Positions 21,928 to 34,171 are shown, numbered from the stretch's first letter. The stretch is DNA of 64,000 bases from Puccinellia tenuiflora (GCA_012064385.1 QRDG01000618.1:95266-159265), one strand, 5' to 3'. Notes: generated by a model not told the origin, from the sequence alone. Translations and numbers: made by a program.

Positions 21928-23053
21928 AGTCAGTGCAAGTTTTGGCGGCCACACTGAGGTTGTCTCCTCCTAGCGAAGTCATTCCATATGCTAGCCATAT
22001 GCCTTAGGCGTTCGACAAGTCCAATGTTAGTCATGCATGTTGTTGCGTATATATATATTTTTTCAAATTGTTAGCACAACTTGGCGAAAGAAGAAGGCGG
22101 TATGCGTTGCAGTCCATCTCATTCTGTCGAATGGATTAGTTTGTAATCCTCTGATGGTTTCTGCAAGACCAATATATGTTGGTTCAAGCGGTGTGGGTCA
22201 GCTTTCTAATACCATTTTACCACTCGGAAAACTAAAACCATTTTTTGATAAAGTTGGAAACTATTGAAAAATGATAATTCAAATTGTTGGCTTAAAAATA
22301 GAAATATATGTGCATACTATTTTATTTAACTTGTTCCAAATACAAAATAAAAGAACTATAGTATTGGAAAATGTATGCTTCAAAAAACACTCTCACAGCT
22401 TATCCGCCTTTAGTCTACCTTTGTCGCCGTCCTACAAACCTTAGTCTGCAAAGCTTTTTCTGTTTGTCGGGTGCAAGTGCAACACTAGGCAAATTCTGAC
22501 GGTGTTCTTTATTGATAGTTGGTCTCTTAAGTTTATGTGTTTTTGTTCCTGCGAAAACCGGCCATATGTATGGACACAATGCTTTGACTCACGGAGCATC
22601 TAGTCTTATTATGGAAAATGCATTATTTAATATATAAATGTCAAAAAAATTGAAAAACCATTCAAGTGTACATTCAACCAATTTATACATCGCACAAAGT
22701 TTCGCGGAAAAATTCATTTTTTGTGTTTTTTGTAAAAATAACAAATTTCGGTGTTCTGAGATGACTTTTCACGAGATATTTTTTTTGTATTTTTTACACA
22801 TGCCATAAAAATATTATGTATTCACGAAACTTTGTGTCCGAAAATACAATGTATAGACGTGCACCTGAATTTGTTTTTAGAATTTTTGATATTTGGATTT
22901 GTGTTTTCTCACAATGAGAGCATCTAATCTCACGAGTATGTATTCCTTTTACCTATACTCATAATATTGCCCGTGCAACACACGTATGTATCTCTTCTGC
23001 AATTATCAACCCTTACTGATGCCTAAAAATAATTTTAAGTAAGCAAAGTAATC
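21928..23053. other. Intergenic, AT-rich, nothing recognised
   Basis: Holds the 3' flank of the second cyclotide-like gene and AT-rich DNA. No coding frame or paired ends are recognised. Confidence 0.45.
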
Positions 23054-23070
23054 ATATAAGTATTTGGCAA

Positions 23071-25649
23071 TGAAAAAGCCGGCATTCTTTGGCAAGCTTT
23101 CCGTGATCGTCTTGGGATTTCGACCCCGATCAACTCTGCATTTGATTTCTCTCAGTTCTTGCAACCCTGTTAATAATCTTGGTGACTTATCTCGGCCTTT
23201 CACAAGCGATGAGATTGATCAAGTGGTAGCAGCTCTCCCCAATGATAAAGCTCCGGGCCGGACGGTTTTAATGGACTGTTTCTGAAGGTTTGTTGGCCAA
23301 TCATCAAACATGACTTTTACAGATTATGCCATGAGTTTTGGAATGGTACGGTTAATTTACAGAGTATCAACGACGCCTTCATTACCTTGATACCAAAATC
23401 CAATTCGCCAAGTGGACCTAATGACTACCGTCCAATTTCTTTGCTGAACTCTAGCGTTAAGTTGATCACAAAATTATTGGCTAACCGGCTGCAGCTTAAG
23501 GTCCTCGATATGGTTCGCGATAACCAGTACGGTTTTTCTTAAATCTCGCTCGATCCAAGACTGTGTTGCATGGACTTACGAGTATATTCACCAATGCAAG
23601 CAATCTCGGCAGGAAGTTGTTATTCTGAAATTGGACTTTGCTAAAGCGTTCGATACCTTTGAGCATGCTGCACTATTAAAAATTCTCCGATGTAAGGGCT
23701 TCGATGAACGATGGTTACAATGGATCAATTGTCTCCTTTCTACAGGGTTTTTCTTCGGTGATTCTTAATGGTGTTCCGGGTAAAAAATTTCCTTGCCGAC
23801 GTGGTGTCCGTCAAGGGGATCCATTATCACCGGTTCTATTTGTTGAAGGTGCAGACCTGCTACAGTCCATGGTCAATTATCTTGCGCAGCAGGGTTTACT
23901 TATACCTCCTCTCCCCATTCCAGACTCAGACTTCCCGGTAGTTCAGTATGCTGACGACACTTTGATCATCCTTCAAGCTTGCCCTATGCAGCTGCTTGCT
24001 CTAAAAAACCTTTTGCAAAAAATTTCGGCTGCCACTGGTCTCAAGGTTAATTATGCTAAATGTTGCCTCATGCCCATTAACATTGACAGTGATCGTCTTG
24101 CTGCGCTTGCAAATTCTTTCGGTTGCGCGGTTGGTACGCTTCCTTTTGCCTACCTAGGCCTCCCATTGGGTACCTCCAAACCATAAGTTCAAGACCTCTC
24201 ACCGATTGTGGATCAAATTGAGAGGAGATTGAATGCTAGCGCTCATTTTCTGCACTATGGGGGTAGGCTCACATTGGTGAACTCAGTTATGTCACCCTTG
24301 CCCCTTCACTATCTTTGCTCGATCAAGGTGTACAAATCAATTATTCAGATTTTTGACAGATCTCGAAGACATTGTCTTTGGGCCAAGGAGGAAGATTCTA
24401 CTTCGGTTCACTCATTGGCAGCATGGTCTTTGGTCTGCCGACCAAAAAATATGGAGGCTTAGGGGTTCTCAACATGGAAATTCAGAACAAAGCAATGTTA
24501 ATGAAGCAATTGCATAAATTTTTTAGCAAAGAAAATATCCCTTGGGTCAAACTTGTTTTTGTATGCTCCTGGGGCTCCGCATGCTCAGTCTAAACGAGGC
24601 TCTTTCTGGTGGAAGGATGTCTTCAGTTTCGTCGACGATTATCGCAGCATCACCACCTACCAAATTGGAGAAGGTACTTCAGTTCTCTTTTGGAAAGATT
24701 TCTGGCAGAATGGTGTGCTTTTGTGTGACAAATATGCTCGGCTATTTTCCTTTGTGCGCAATGAGGATGTCACAGTTGCAGATTTTGCCAACAATGTAGA
24801 CCCACTCTCCATGTTCCATCTCCCTCTCTCTCTTCAAGCGTTTCATGAATTAGAGGAGGTTAACCTCCTCATGGCTGAGGTCCACATTAACCCTTTGGAG
24901 AAGGATAGTAGGTTTTTTGTTTGGGGCAGTGCAAAGTTCACTTCGGCAAAATATTATAATTTCGTTTTTGGACGTTTTCCTCAAGACAGTGCGCTGCAGT
25001 CTATTTGGAAATCTAAAAGCCTGCCCAAACTTCGGGTGTTTGATTGGCTGCTCATAAAAGACCGTCTAAACACCAAAGATATTATGCTACGGAAAAGTTG
25101 GCACCTACAGGAGGGTCCGAACTGCATCCTTTGTGACTCGCTGCAGTTAGAGACGCGTGATCATCTTTTCTTTACATGTCCTTTTGCGATGGAGTGCTGG
25201 AACATGATTTCTATACAGTGGGACTGCTCATTGCCAATTTGTGCTCGTCTTCAAGCTGGGAAAGAAGGTTTTTTGGGTCCTTGCTTCACCGAAATATTTT
25301 CTTGTGCAGCTTGGAATATTTGGAAGGAACAGAATGATTATATATTCAGATCGCATCTGCCATCTATTGATAGATGGAAAGTCCGTTTTCAAAGTGATAT
25401 CTCTCTTCACAGATTCAGATTAAAGGATGATTTGGTTCAACCTCTATTAGATTGGATTTTAGACACTTTCACTTAATGGCCTTTGTTCTAGTTATTTTTT
25501 TGAAGCGCTTTGTTTTGGTTGTTTTCATTCACTTCCCGCCCCCTTAATGTAATTCACCCTGTACTCTGTACCTTGAGGTTCTCCTCCCCATTTATTTGAA
25601 AATTACACCGTAGGGGCTTCCCCTACGGTAATGCGCTTAAAAAAAATAT
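23071..25649 (+). mobile_element. 5'-truncated LINE with perfect 17-bp target duplication
   Basis: The sequence ATATAAGTATTTGGCAA occurs at 23054-23070 and again at 25650-25666, directly flanking the element. The 3' end has the GGGGCTTCCCCTACGG stem and a short A-rich tail. The 5' end is truncated before the RT domain. The flawless duplication implies a fairly recent insertion. Confidence 0.93.
23073..25476 (+). pseudogene. LINE ORF2 remnant (RT and zf-RVT)
   Basis: The first residues read EKAGILWQAFRDRLG. After a frameshift comes FTSDEIDQVVAALPNDKAPG, then LIPKSNSP..DYRPISLLN, LKLDFAKAFDT, RQGDPLSPVLF and active site QYADDTLI. A TAA lies near 24183 and a frameshift at about 24452. The C-terminal zf-RVT part (24553-25476) is one open frame with FFVWGSAKFTSAKYYNFVF, CILCDSLQLETRDHLFFTCP and WNIWKEQND. 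Not functional as a whole. Confidence 0.9.
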
Positions 25650-25859
25650 ATATAAGTATTTGGCAAATGTTTTCATGTAGAACGTAGAAGTGTAACTTCT
25701 TGGAAAATATAAATCACTTGGCCATAACTAAGACATGTAGTAGCTAAAATTTTGTGGAATGGTGAGTGGTGAGATGATCATGCTTATTGTATAGCACAAT
25801 TGAGCTGCTTGAGCTAAAAGAAAGCAAAATCTCTCTAAATACTAAGCTCCCTAGGATTT

Positions 25860-26190
25860 GTGCCCTCTCCTTCTCCCACATGTCAACATCATGGTATACC
25901 CCACTTAGCTCAATTTATTTATTAATTTATAGTTCAAAGATTAAATTGAGTTTGAAAAAAATTATATTGGATATATATCCTCTCCTTCTCACATGTCCAT
26001 ATCGTGGTAGACCCCACTTAGCTCATGTTATTTATTAATTTATAGTTCATAGTTTTAAATTGAGTTTGAAAAAATTCTATTGGATATATATCCTCTCTTC
26101 CCACATGTCCACATAATGTTAAACCCCACTTAGCTCACTTTATTTATTAATTCATAGTTCATAGTTTTAAATTGAGTTTGACAATATCCT
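25860..26190. repeat. Tandem repeat, about 110-113 bp unit, three copies
   Basis: Each unit has CTCC/TTCTCCCACATGTC, then ACCCCACTTAGCTCA, TTTATTAATTTATAGTTCA and AAATTGAGTTTGA. Units begin near 25867, 25980 and 26090. The array is flanked by AAGCTC / CTCTCTAAA words on both sides. Confidence 0.8.
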
Positions 26191-26454
26191 TCTAATAACT
26201 AAGCTCTCTAAAAAATAGAGCTTATTGGTTGCTCCACGTGGCAACTTTCTATTGGTTACATCATATCCAGCTAGAAATAATATTATTTGTCCGTTTAAGC
26301 TTACTTTTCTATCTACTGCACACAACAGTGCCGCCCCTCTCTTATAATTCAATAGGTGCTCTATTTTACAACATAGATCATTTGGGGCAAAAAATATTGC
26401 TCTAATAGCTACTGCCCTGCATTTGATGTAAATTTAGCAACAAAAAAAAAATTG

Positions 26455-27120
26455 CCAAACCAAAAAACACCAAGTGCGGCAAATATAAAAAACTTGGGCT
26501 GCTGCTATATAACAGAAAGGCCAAAACACAGCACGCTAACTGCCAATCAGAAGTTTCATGTCGCTCTCACGCCTCTTCTCCGGTGACTATTGTTGCCTCT
26601 TCTACCATCGGTTTGGCCTCGGATCGGGTAGTTCCACAACAACTCTAACCGATTCGGCAACAAATTCAATACCACTGGTCCACTGCTCAAGGGCACCACA
26701 TATCGGGAGGGATGCCGGCCGTCGCTTTCCTCCCGCGCGCGGCCACCATTGACTCCCGTCCGTATTAAGTCATGTGGGACAAAAAAAAATGTTGCTCGAG
26801 CAACTAACCGGTCTTGACAAAAATTCTGTCTATTTTTTTTCAAAAAGAAAAAGGCAAGTGCTACAAAAATAAAACACTTGGGCTGTTGCTATAAAAAAGA
26901 AAGGCCAATACCTGCACGTCAACTAAAAATCGGAATTTTCAGGCCGGCCTCACGCCTCTCCTCCGGTGAGCACTACCGCCTCTTCTCTCATCGATTCAGT
27001 TTTGAATCCGGCAGCTCCTGCCGGCCTCACGCCTCTCCTGCGGTAAGCACTACCGCCTCTTCTCTCATCGATTCAGTTTTGAATCCGACAGCTCCACCAA
27101 AACTCTAACCGATTCAACCG
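26455..27120. repeat. Diverged direct duplication (about 400 bp) with an internal 77-bp tandem
   Basis: The 26455-26680 block (AACTTGGGCTGCTGCTAT, AGAAAGGCCAA, CTCACGCCTCTTCTCCGG, CTCTAACCGATTC) recurs at about 26870-27120. In the second copy a 77-bp unit starting GCCGGCCTCACGCCTCTCCT is present twice, at 26943 and 27020, nearly identical. Origin unknown. Confidence 0.75.
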
Positions 27121-27199
27121 CGAATGTACCATCACATCTCAAGGACACCATGGATCGTGAGGGATTTTGCCTCGAATAATGTCGTCTCTCTCTTCCCGT

Positions 27200-27755
27200 G
27201 CGTGGCCACCAATGACTCTCTTTTGTAGCTCTTCCTGACGAGCCACCCGAAAGGCCCTCCTCGCTTCCCCTTCCTCGGTGCCTCCTCCTTCCCTCCAAGC
27301 ATGAGCATGAGCAACATACGATAGCTCTGCATCTGGCTGCACCTCGACTAGCACTGCATCGCACGGCTCCTTCGACTCCACACACACCAGTTGTCAGGCT
27401 CGCCTCGTTAAGAGATTAACAAATTCAAATTTGTTACTTTTGTATTATACAGTTTATACCACTGTTTGCTAGACCAATGCGTGCAATATTTTTCTGAAAA
27501 TGGTATGAATTTGTACCTGATGATATATCAGACACCAATCTTTACTCAAATCATCATGTCATGTATTTGTAACTGCAATCATAACCTCGGGCGCAGCAAA
27601 GCGCGCCAACCTTCTAGTTATAAACACGTTGACAAGAATATACTAATCGCCCATACAAGATACAAGGGAGGAACTGCCACAGGATCCGCATCCTACTGAG
27701 CAATTACATTTTGTGTAAACACGGTTCTTGAATATGGCACATGTATTATATTATA
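27200..27755. other. Intergenic, nothing recognised
   Basis: Short frames on the minus strand at 27065-27387 are GC-rich and not recognisable. No repeat ends. Confidence 0.4.
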
Positions 27756-27879
27756 CTCCCTCCGTTCCAAAATAGATGACTTTCATTTTTATACATACGG
27801 ATGAATTTAGACATCTTTTAGTGTGTAGATACATTCATACATGGACAAATGGAAGTCGAGTATTTCGGAACGGAGGGAG
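27756..27879. mobile_element. Stowaway MITE, 124 bp, TA target duplication
   Basis: Ends CTCCCTCCGTTCCAAAATA and, complemented, CTCCCTCCGTTCCGAAATA, flanked by TA on both sides. Classic Tc1/mariner-type MITE of grasses. Confidence 0.95.
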
Positions 27880-27899
27880 TATATCCTAGAAATAGAGTA

Positions 27900-30312
27900 A
27901 ACAATCACTTGTGATGTCATATACTTTTTTCTGGGCCTAGTGGGTGTGATTAGGGACCCCCTAGTGGTCTGATTAGGGTCGGATTTTGGATATGGCCCAT
28001 CCAGGCGCACGTGCGACAACTGACCCATTTGGTTTTGTTTGTGTGGGAAGGCCCATATAGGTTTTATATATGGTGAATTCTTTTTATTGGATCATGCATT
28101 AGGCTAGTAATAAATAAAGCGTTTGTTGTGCCTACCGAGGATTGTTTTCTCACTCAAATCCAAAGTCACGTTACAGGAGCTTAAATGGTAACTAATAATC
28201 AGGGAAGAAGCTAGTCTACATCATGTTAACCGTCCAATAATGAGTAATAATGTTTCTTAACATGTAGACAACACATGTAGCACTCGTCACCCACCCTTGA
28301 TGAACATGCTAATGTACATTATATTGTTAAAGACAATGGGAAGAGTAAGGTCAAAAACATGGACACTGCTGTGATACAAGCTAGCAGTTGGCAGCAGATT
28401 TTTTAAAGGACTGCCACTGCAGGTCGCGGGCAACAATGAGCAGATTTGTTGCTAGTACAGACTTGCGGCCTGAGAACGTGCTTTGCCGAGCATAGTCGGC
28501 CACCACACGGCTATAGTCCGCCATGTAGTCTCGTCCAAGATTCAACGTTCCTTATGTGTAGAAAACCACATTTAACTCCATTGATGGACTGGTGATATAA
28601 AGAGACTTTATCATGTTCGAACTTGTTAATTAAATGTAGATTCCAAATTCAACGGCATACTAGACATGCAAATCGCTCTATTAAAACGCCTATGCTATTG
28701 ATCTAAACACACCACACTTAGTAAGCTCGATCCTCAAGCAGTGATACTTGATAGAAGATGTATTGCGGAATAATATTGATATTGTGTTGGGCGATTACAA
28801 TGAGCCACGGTGGTCTGTTTATATAGTAGAGAAGACTTGGGGACTAAGGGAGCTAGGAGAGATAGACTAGGATTACAACTCTTTAAACTACCAAATCTAG
28901 CCTAACCGCAATATACTCTAACACCCCCCGCAGTCGGATCGGTAGTGATGCGAATAGCAGTAGCGTCGCGGACGATCTGACTGGAGCATAACCTGAAGTC
29001 GTGAACTGGAGAGGGAGTCGAGGTGATAGCCCTTGATGCCGATGTCGATGTAGCCGAGGATGTGGGCGCTGTAGTCGTGGTCGATGTTGCCGTGCGTGAT
29101 GTAGTCGTAGTCGCCGTTGAGGAAGTCGTTGATGTTGTTGGTGTTGTGGTCGATGTCGTCGTTGAGCCTGGGGAAGTTGCCGTTGTTGTTGTTGAGGTAG
29201 ACGTTGTTGTCGTAGACGTAGTTGAGGTAGGCGGCACGCCGTGCCGAGCTTGCCAAACTCGGTAGAGTGTCGGGGACGAAGGAACGTGCCGGTGTTGCCA
29301 ATACCGGTCATGCGAAGACAGGGACCACCACGAACCATGCGAGTCAGAGTTGGTTGGAGGAGCAAAGAAGATTCTCCGTTTGACGGTCGGTTTCCGTCGT
29401 TGGTTTCGGAGTAGAAGAAGGGGTTGCAAGAAACAAAATAAAAAGGATATTCCGACTCTGGTGGCGAGGTCGTGATGGACGAAGACGATGTTTTGTTGAA
29501 GTAGATTGAGTTGTAGAAGTAGTAGATGTCGGGGATTTAACCCGGATTCGGTGAAGAAGAACCCGTTTGGCGTTGATGTTGACCACGATCGGTGGTGGCG
29601 GCAATGATGCGGAGATGTTGGTGTAGATGGTTGTCGGCGATGATGACCACGGTGATGTTGGTGCAGCCCGATGTTGAGGGCGAGGCGTGTACTCGGTTGA
29701 CGTTGTCGAAGACGAGCCGGCGTGGTGAAGATGCATGGACGATGAAGTCGGCGATGAAGCGTGAAGGCATTGTCGGTGATGAGTCATCGACTTGGTCGGA
29801 GTAGAGGCGCGCGATGACGACGTGCGGCGGTGGGCGATGCAATCCGATCTATGATCGGCGAAATAGAAGAAACGCCGGTCAAGCGGCCGGCGAGAAAATT
29901 GGACGAGATCTAATCTACTAATTGCGCTGCCCCCGGCGGAGATGATCTCCCCGGGGGCGGCACGGCGGAAGCGGTGGCTAAACCCTAGGCCGAGGAACGA
30001 AACTGCTCTGATACCATGATAGAGAATGTATTGCGGAATAATATTGATATTGTGTTGGGCGATTACAATGAGACACGGTGGGCTGTTTATATAGTAGAGA
30101 AGACTTAGGGGCTAGCTAAGGGAACTAGAAGAGATAGACTAGGATTACAACTCTTTAAAATACCAAATCTAGCCTAACCGTAATATACTCTAACAATACT
30201 ATGAAGTTCGTGATATATATTAGGGTGATGCGTCCATCAATATGGACAGTGGTATTCTTGTTACCCGTGCTTGTTGTTCTGGCCGATAGCTTGGCATTGC
30301 AGGACATCTAAT
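27900..30312 (+). pseudogene. WAK upstream region and first codons, interrupted by a TRIM-like element
   Basis: 28180-28748 aligns with the upstream region of the intact WAK at 52530 (AATAATCAGGGAAG, ATGTAGCACTCGTCACCCACCC, GGACTGCCACTGCAGGTC). After the LTR element, 30196-30312 resumes with the start codon and signal peptide region: the TGGTATTCTTG and CCCGTGCTTGTTGTTCTGGC blocks are shared. It encodes about 22 residues (PSIWTVVFLLPVLVVLADS) and then a stop. No extracellular or kinase domain follows. 27900-27990 (GGGCCTAGTGG...TGATTAGGG) also matches other upstream copies at 59.5 kb. Confidence 0.8.
28749..30195 (-). mobile_element. Short non-autonomous LTR retrotransposon (TRIM/LARD-like)
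   Basis: Direct repeats 28749-28923 and 30017-30195 (175 and 179 bp), each TG...CA, flanked by the 5-bp target duplication ATACT (28744-28748 and 30196-30200). The minus strand gives 5'LTR, PBS TGGTATCAGAGC (30016-30005), about 1.1 kb of interior, a GC/G-rich purine tract and the 3'LTR. The interior has only low-complexity frames rich in His, Thr, Ser and Asn/Asp and no RT, integrase or gag motif, so it depends on a helper. The LTRs differ at several positions, so it is older than the 7-kb Copia. Confidence 0.9.
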
Positions 30313-31688
30313 TGACGAGTCATTGTTGTTGTATTGGAAATGCACATGTCAACTCTCATTTAGATGCAAACCCACCCCTTTGGAAGCGCAAGAGTTATTA
30401 TGCTAGTCTTATAGACCATATGAACAACTAGTGTCCTTTGGCATGTATCTGATGTAATAATATGCATGCCAACCAATGGATAATAAAAAGTGCCTCCTAG
30501 GTTAATGATTGGATCCAATTACGTCTAACTAATAAAACTAAGAATCACTAATTAAGACAGCCTTTCATCCAGAGTAATACCCCAAAGCTAGTACATCATT
30601 GGTATCTATTGATGCGGCTTGACTAGGCATTGGAGTACTAATCAGTTCATAATTACTACATCTAGCACATGCATGAGCTCGCCTCTTCTTGCCCCCCATC
30701 TCCTCATTTATAAATATATATATAGGAAATAAAACAGTTGTATACTTTTATATATCCTATTGTTATCTTTGTTTCAATGGTGGACGGTGAAGATAACCAA
30801 TCAGGGATATACTATATACAGCCAAACAATCAACTGACCGCCATCCACGCAACAATACGACGGGGCATGGCGTTTTATCTATATATGGGGTCGAAATGAT
30901 CCTTGTATCTAGACCAACCATTTTTGCACCTGGATCTGTGAAAACAATTTTAAAATGAGAAAATACGGTGTGCAGGGTCTGGCGTTCGTGGATACTGGCA
31001 GAGCGCCACAATTAGCTGTAACAAGATGGTCCAGGTTTCAGAAACATGCACACAAAACCTTATCTACCTTCAGTACCATTCGATGGCCAATGGACCATAA
31101 CACAGTTCACAAATGCTAACATAAGCAGAAATACGGGTGTGAATACAACCGCCAACACGGATCTTACTGCACTCTTACAATGCAGAGATCAAGAGCATCG
31201 GTCGTGTGAGAGTCAAATTGAATATCCACATTATTTTGTACAAGAGACAACAACTGCCGGTATAGTCCAAGACTCCATGATGTTGCCACGTTATTTTGAT
31301 ACCAGGGAGGTCTAACATATGAAGCCTACCACCATATAGAATGACGACCCTTCCGAAATGTAAGAGATGACTATGTTAGGTCTTCTTAATTACATAGGAA
31401 TACCTAATCAATCTTGTCTCTTCATATATAAATATATATATTATATGGTTGACTGGTTGATCGATCCATTCACATCTTTCTCGTCATGTTCAGTTGTGAA
31501 TAAGGTATGGTCTGTTCTTGGTCACCTCACAAACATGAATTTGTTTACATGTTATCTGGGGTGAGTCAAATTGAATATCCACATTTGTTTGCTTCGATGA
31601 GCGAGATTTGGATGCTCATTCCTCTATTCTTATAAATAACATCTCCTAGGAATAATTTCCTTCGCTGGACTATCCAATTCAATAGACA
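30313..31688. other. Intergenic, nothing recognised
   Basis: AT-rich with TATATA tracts. A 90-codon frame at 31046-31315 shows no recognisable domain. No TIR pair or RNA gene found. Confidence 0.45.
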
Positions 31689-31697
31689 ATATTACAA

Positions 31698-34162
31698 GGG
31701 TTAATTGGATAGATGCCACTTCAATTTCCAGCTATTTGAGAAATGCCACTGCAACTTTCATCTTTAAAAAAACACCACTACAATTATGCGTACATCCCAT
31801 AGATGCCATTACGCCCAGTTTCACACATATACTGGTCAATATACACTACACCACGACACCACATTCCCTACCGATGGGGGTTGGGAAAAGTCAGATTTAG
31901 CGACAGATTGTTGGTCGGGAAAGCTCATGGCCGATTGTTGGTCGGTAAAAAGGATTTACACCAACGGATGGTCGGTCGGCGATTCTCCTGTATTTCCTGT
32001 CGCGCAGTCGGTTGGGAATTTTGGTATGCCCATCTAATTATCGGTTGGTAAACATTGTCGACCCACCACCGGTGACTAAATGGGGTGGCGATTTGAGGCG
32101 CGCGCGGGCGGAAAAACTAGCGGGAATAATTTGGCCCAACCCGCGAAAATTTTGGCTATCTACCCGCCAGACACACCGCTCACTAAAATTCCCCAACTCC
32201 ACCACTGTCGCTCTAGCCCGCCCCAGTCAAACCCTAGCCTCTCCGGCGCCCAAGTTCTCTCCGACCGGTGGCGGAGCTTCGGCGAGTCGTGCCCTGGCGA
32301 AACCCATCCTCGTACGAGCGCCCTCCTTCCTCTCCACGCCCTCGCAGCTAGCGCTCGGCTGCGGTGCGCTCTTCCCGCCGCCGCCGCCGGCTCCCTCTTC
32401 CAGGCCCCGGCGCTCCCTCTCTCCTGCGGCGGCTCCCTCTTCCCGGCGGCGCCGCCCTTGTTAGTGTTTCCAAGAGCAGCACCCAGCAGCACCGAGCACC
32501 CAGTGACGCCCTTCTCTGCTCCTTCGGCCAGCTGTAAGTCCTGCAGTTCTTCCATTTTATTATTTTTTCCCTGTGGATTTTGTATGGATTGATGCGTGGG
32601 GATTCGATTTGGTGGGTTGTGTACGTTTTGGCTGTGTTGTAATGTATATGGAGCATGTATTTTGTCCACCGTAGAGGCAACTGCCATCTCTCCAGTAGCC
32701 TAGCCCTCCACTTTGACAAATATATTCAGGATAAGAACGAGAGGAGGAGAAAAATGCAAGAGATGAAGAAGCTATGCGGCCTGTGGCCTGTAATTTCTTA
32801 TTTGTTGCATTTCCGCTGCTCTCTGAAACATGTATATAGCTCTTCCCTGATGCTATGTATGGGCATGCTTGACTTTGTTCCCTGGCAGTCTGCTTAAATA
32901 TTCTCACTCCTTTCATTACATTTTCCTCCCATCAGTTTAATTCCCTCAGTTCCTAAATTTGCTTGACTCCATGATTTGCAAAACTAAAGACATCAGACAG
33001 TTGGTCGGGAAAAGTCAATTGCAGGGCTAATGAAATGTCGGTCGGCAAAGCATACACCGACAGATTGTTTGTCAATAAACATATGTCGGTCGGGGAACAT
33101 ATGTCTGTCGGAAAAGTTTTGTCGGTCGGGAAAGTAATAGTATAGACGACAAACAGTCGGTCGGCAATTAGTTGTTGGTCGGGAAAGGGCTTTCCCGACT
33201 GGACTTTCGGTGACAGACAGTGTCGGTCGGCAAAACCATTTCCCGACCGACTATTTGTCGGCGAAAGCTGCTTTCCCGACCAACTTGTCTGTCAGGATTT
33301 TAGTGTTGTGGTGTAGTGATACTCAAGTATTGATGCCGTATATACACGTATACAAGATGGGTCCCATCCGAATCAGAAAACACGTGACAAAATAAAATTG
33401 GAAAATCCATGCTATAAATTTTGATATGGAGAAAATAATCCAAATCGAGCTCTCAGCCAAGCCGCCTATGTATTTGATGCGTAATTAAACATTCAAATGG
33501 CTCATGCATACATTGCTAACATGCGTAGATGAACTAGGTTAAAAAAGCTCCAGGTTTAACATCAGGTTAAAAGAACTACATGCTCAATATCAGATTAAAA
33601 TCTCCATCACATGCATACAAATAACTGAGTATAATGTCCTGTATGCATGTCGAATATATATTTGTGATGGCTATTTGAACCTGTATACATGTGATGGAGA
33701 TTTGAACCTGATACTCAGCCTGGAGTTCTTGTAAACTGATGTTAACCCTGGAGTTTTTTTGAACCTACCTCATGTACGCATGTTAGCCATATATGCATGT
33801 GGGTTATTATCTGTGTTCATGTACGCATCTTCCTGGAGCCATTTGAATGTTTAATTACGCATCAAATACATAGGCAGCTTGGCTGAGAGCCCGCTTTGAA
33901 ATTATTTTCTCCATATCACAATTCTATCGCATGCATTTTCCTATTTTATTCCGTCACAATTTTTCTGATTCAGGTGGGACCCACCATGTATACGTATATA
34001 TGGCATCAATATCCGAGTATATTGACCGGTATATGTGTGAAAATGGGTGTAATGGCATCTATGGATGTACACAGAATTGCAATGGCGTTTTTCTAAAGAG
34101 GAAAGTTGCAGTGGCGTTTCTCAAATAGCCGGAAATTGTAGTTGCATCAATCCAATTAACCC
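31698..34162. mobile_element. Fold-back (long palindromic) element, probably MULE, with nested CACTA
   Basis: Flanks ATATTACAA at 31689-31697 and 34163-34171 are a perfect 9-bp target duplication, typical of Mutator-like elements. The ends read GGGTTAATTGGATAGATGCC and, complemented, GGGTTAATTGGATTGATGCA. The inverted similarity continues along the whole element once the CACTA at 31844-33318 is removed: arms of about 490 bp meet near 33.65 kb. Landmarks in both arms are TATTTGAGAAA, GGTCAATATA, GCATCAAATACATAGGC and CATTTGAATGTTTAATTACG. No coding capacity. Confidence 0.88.
31844..33318. mobile_element. Non-autonomous CACTA element, 1475 bp, carrying gene-like DNA
   Basis: Ends CACTACACCACGACACC and, complemented, CACTACACCACAACAC, with target duplication ATA on both sides. 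Subterminal GTCGGTCGG / GGTCGGGAAA repeats lie at 31870-32000 and 33000-33290. The middle (about 32190-32760) is a GC-rich, gene-leader-like stretch: CCTCTCCGGCGCC, Pro/Ser-rich frames, then CAGCTGTAAGTC resembling a splice donor. I infer a captured 5' part of a host gene, source unknown. Confidence 0.88.
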
Positions 34163-34171
34163 ATATTACAA

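Noticed and set aside
28883..29842. Long minus-strand frames rich in His/Thr/Pro/Gln as possible genes
   Set aside because: They lie inside a short LTR element, overlap each other in several frames, and reflect an imperfect triplet-repeat composition.
32012..32719. Open frames on both strands within the small CACTA
   Set aside because: Same GC-rich leader-like stretch read in all directions; no start context or domain favours one.
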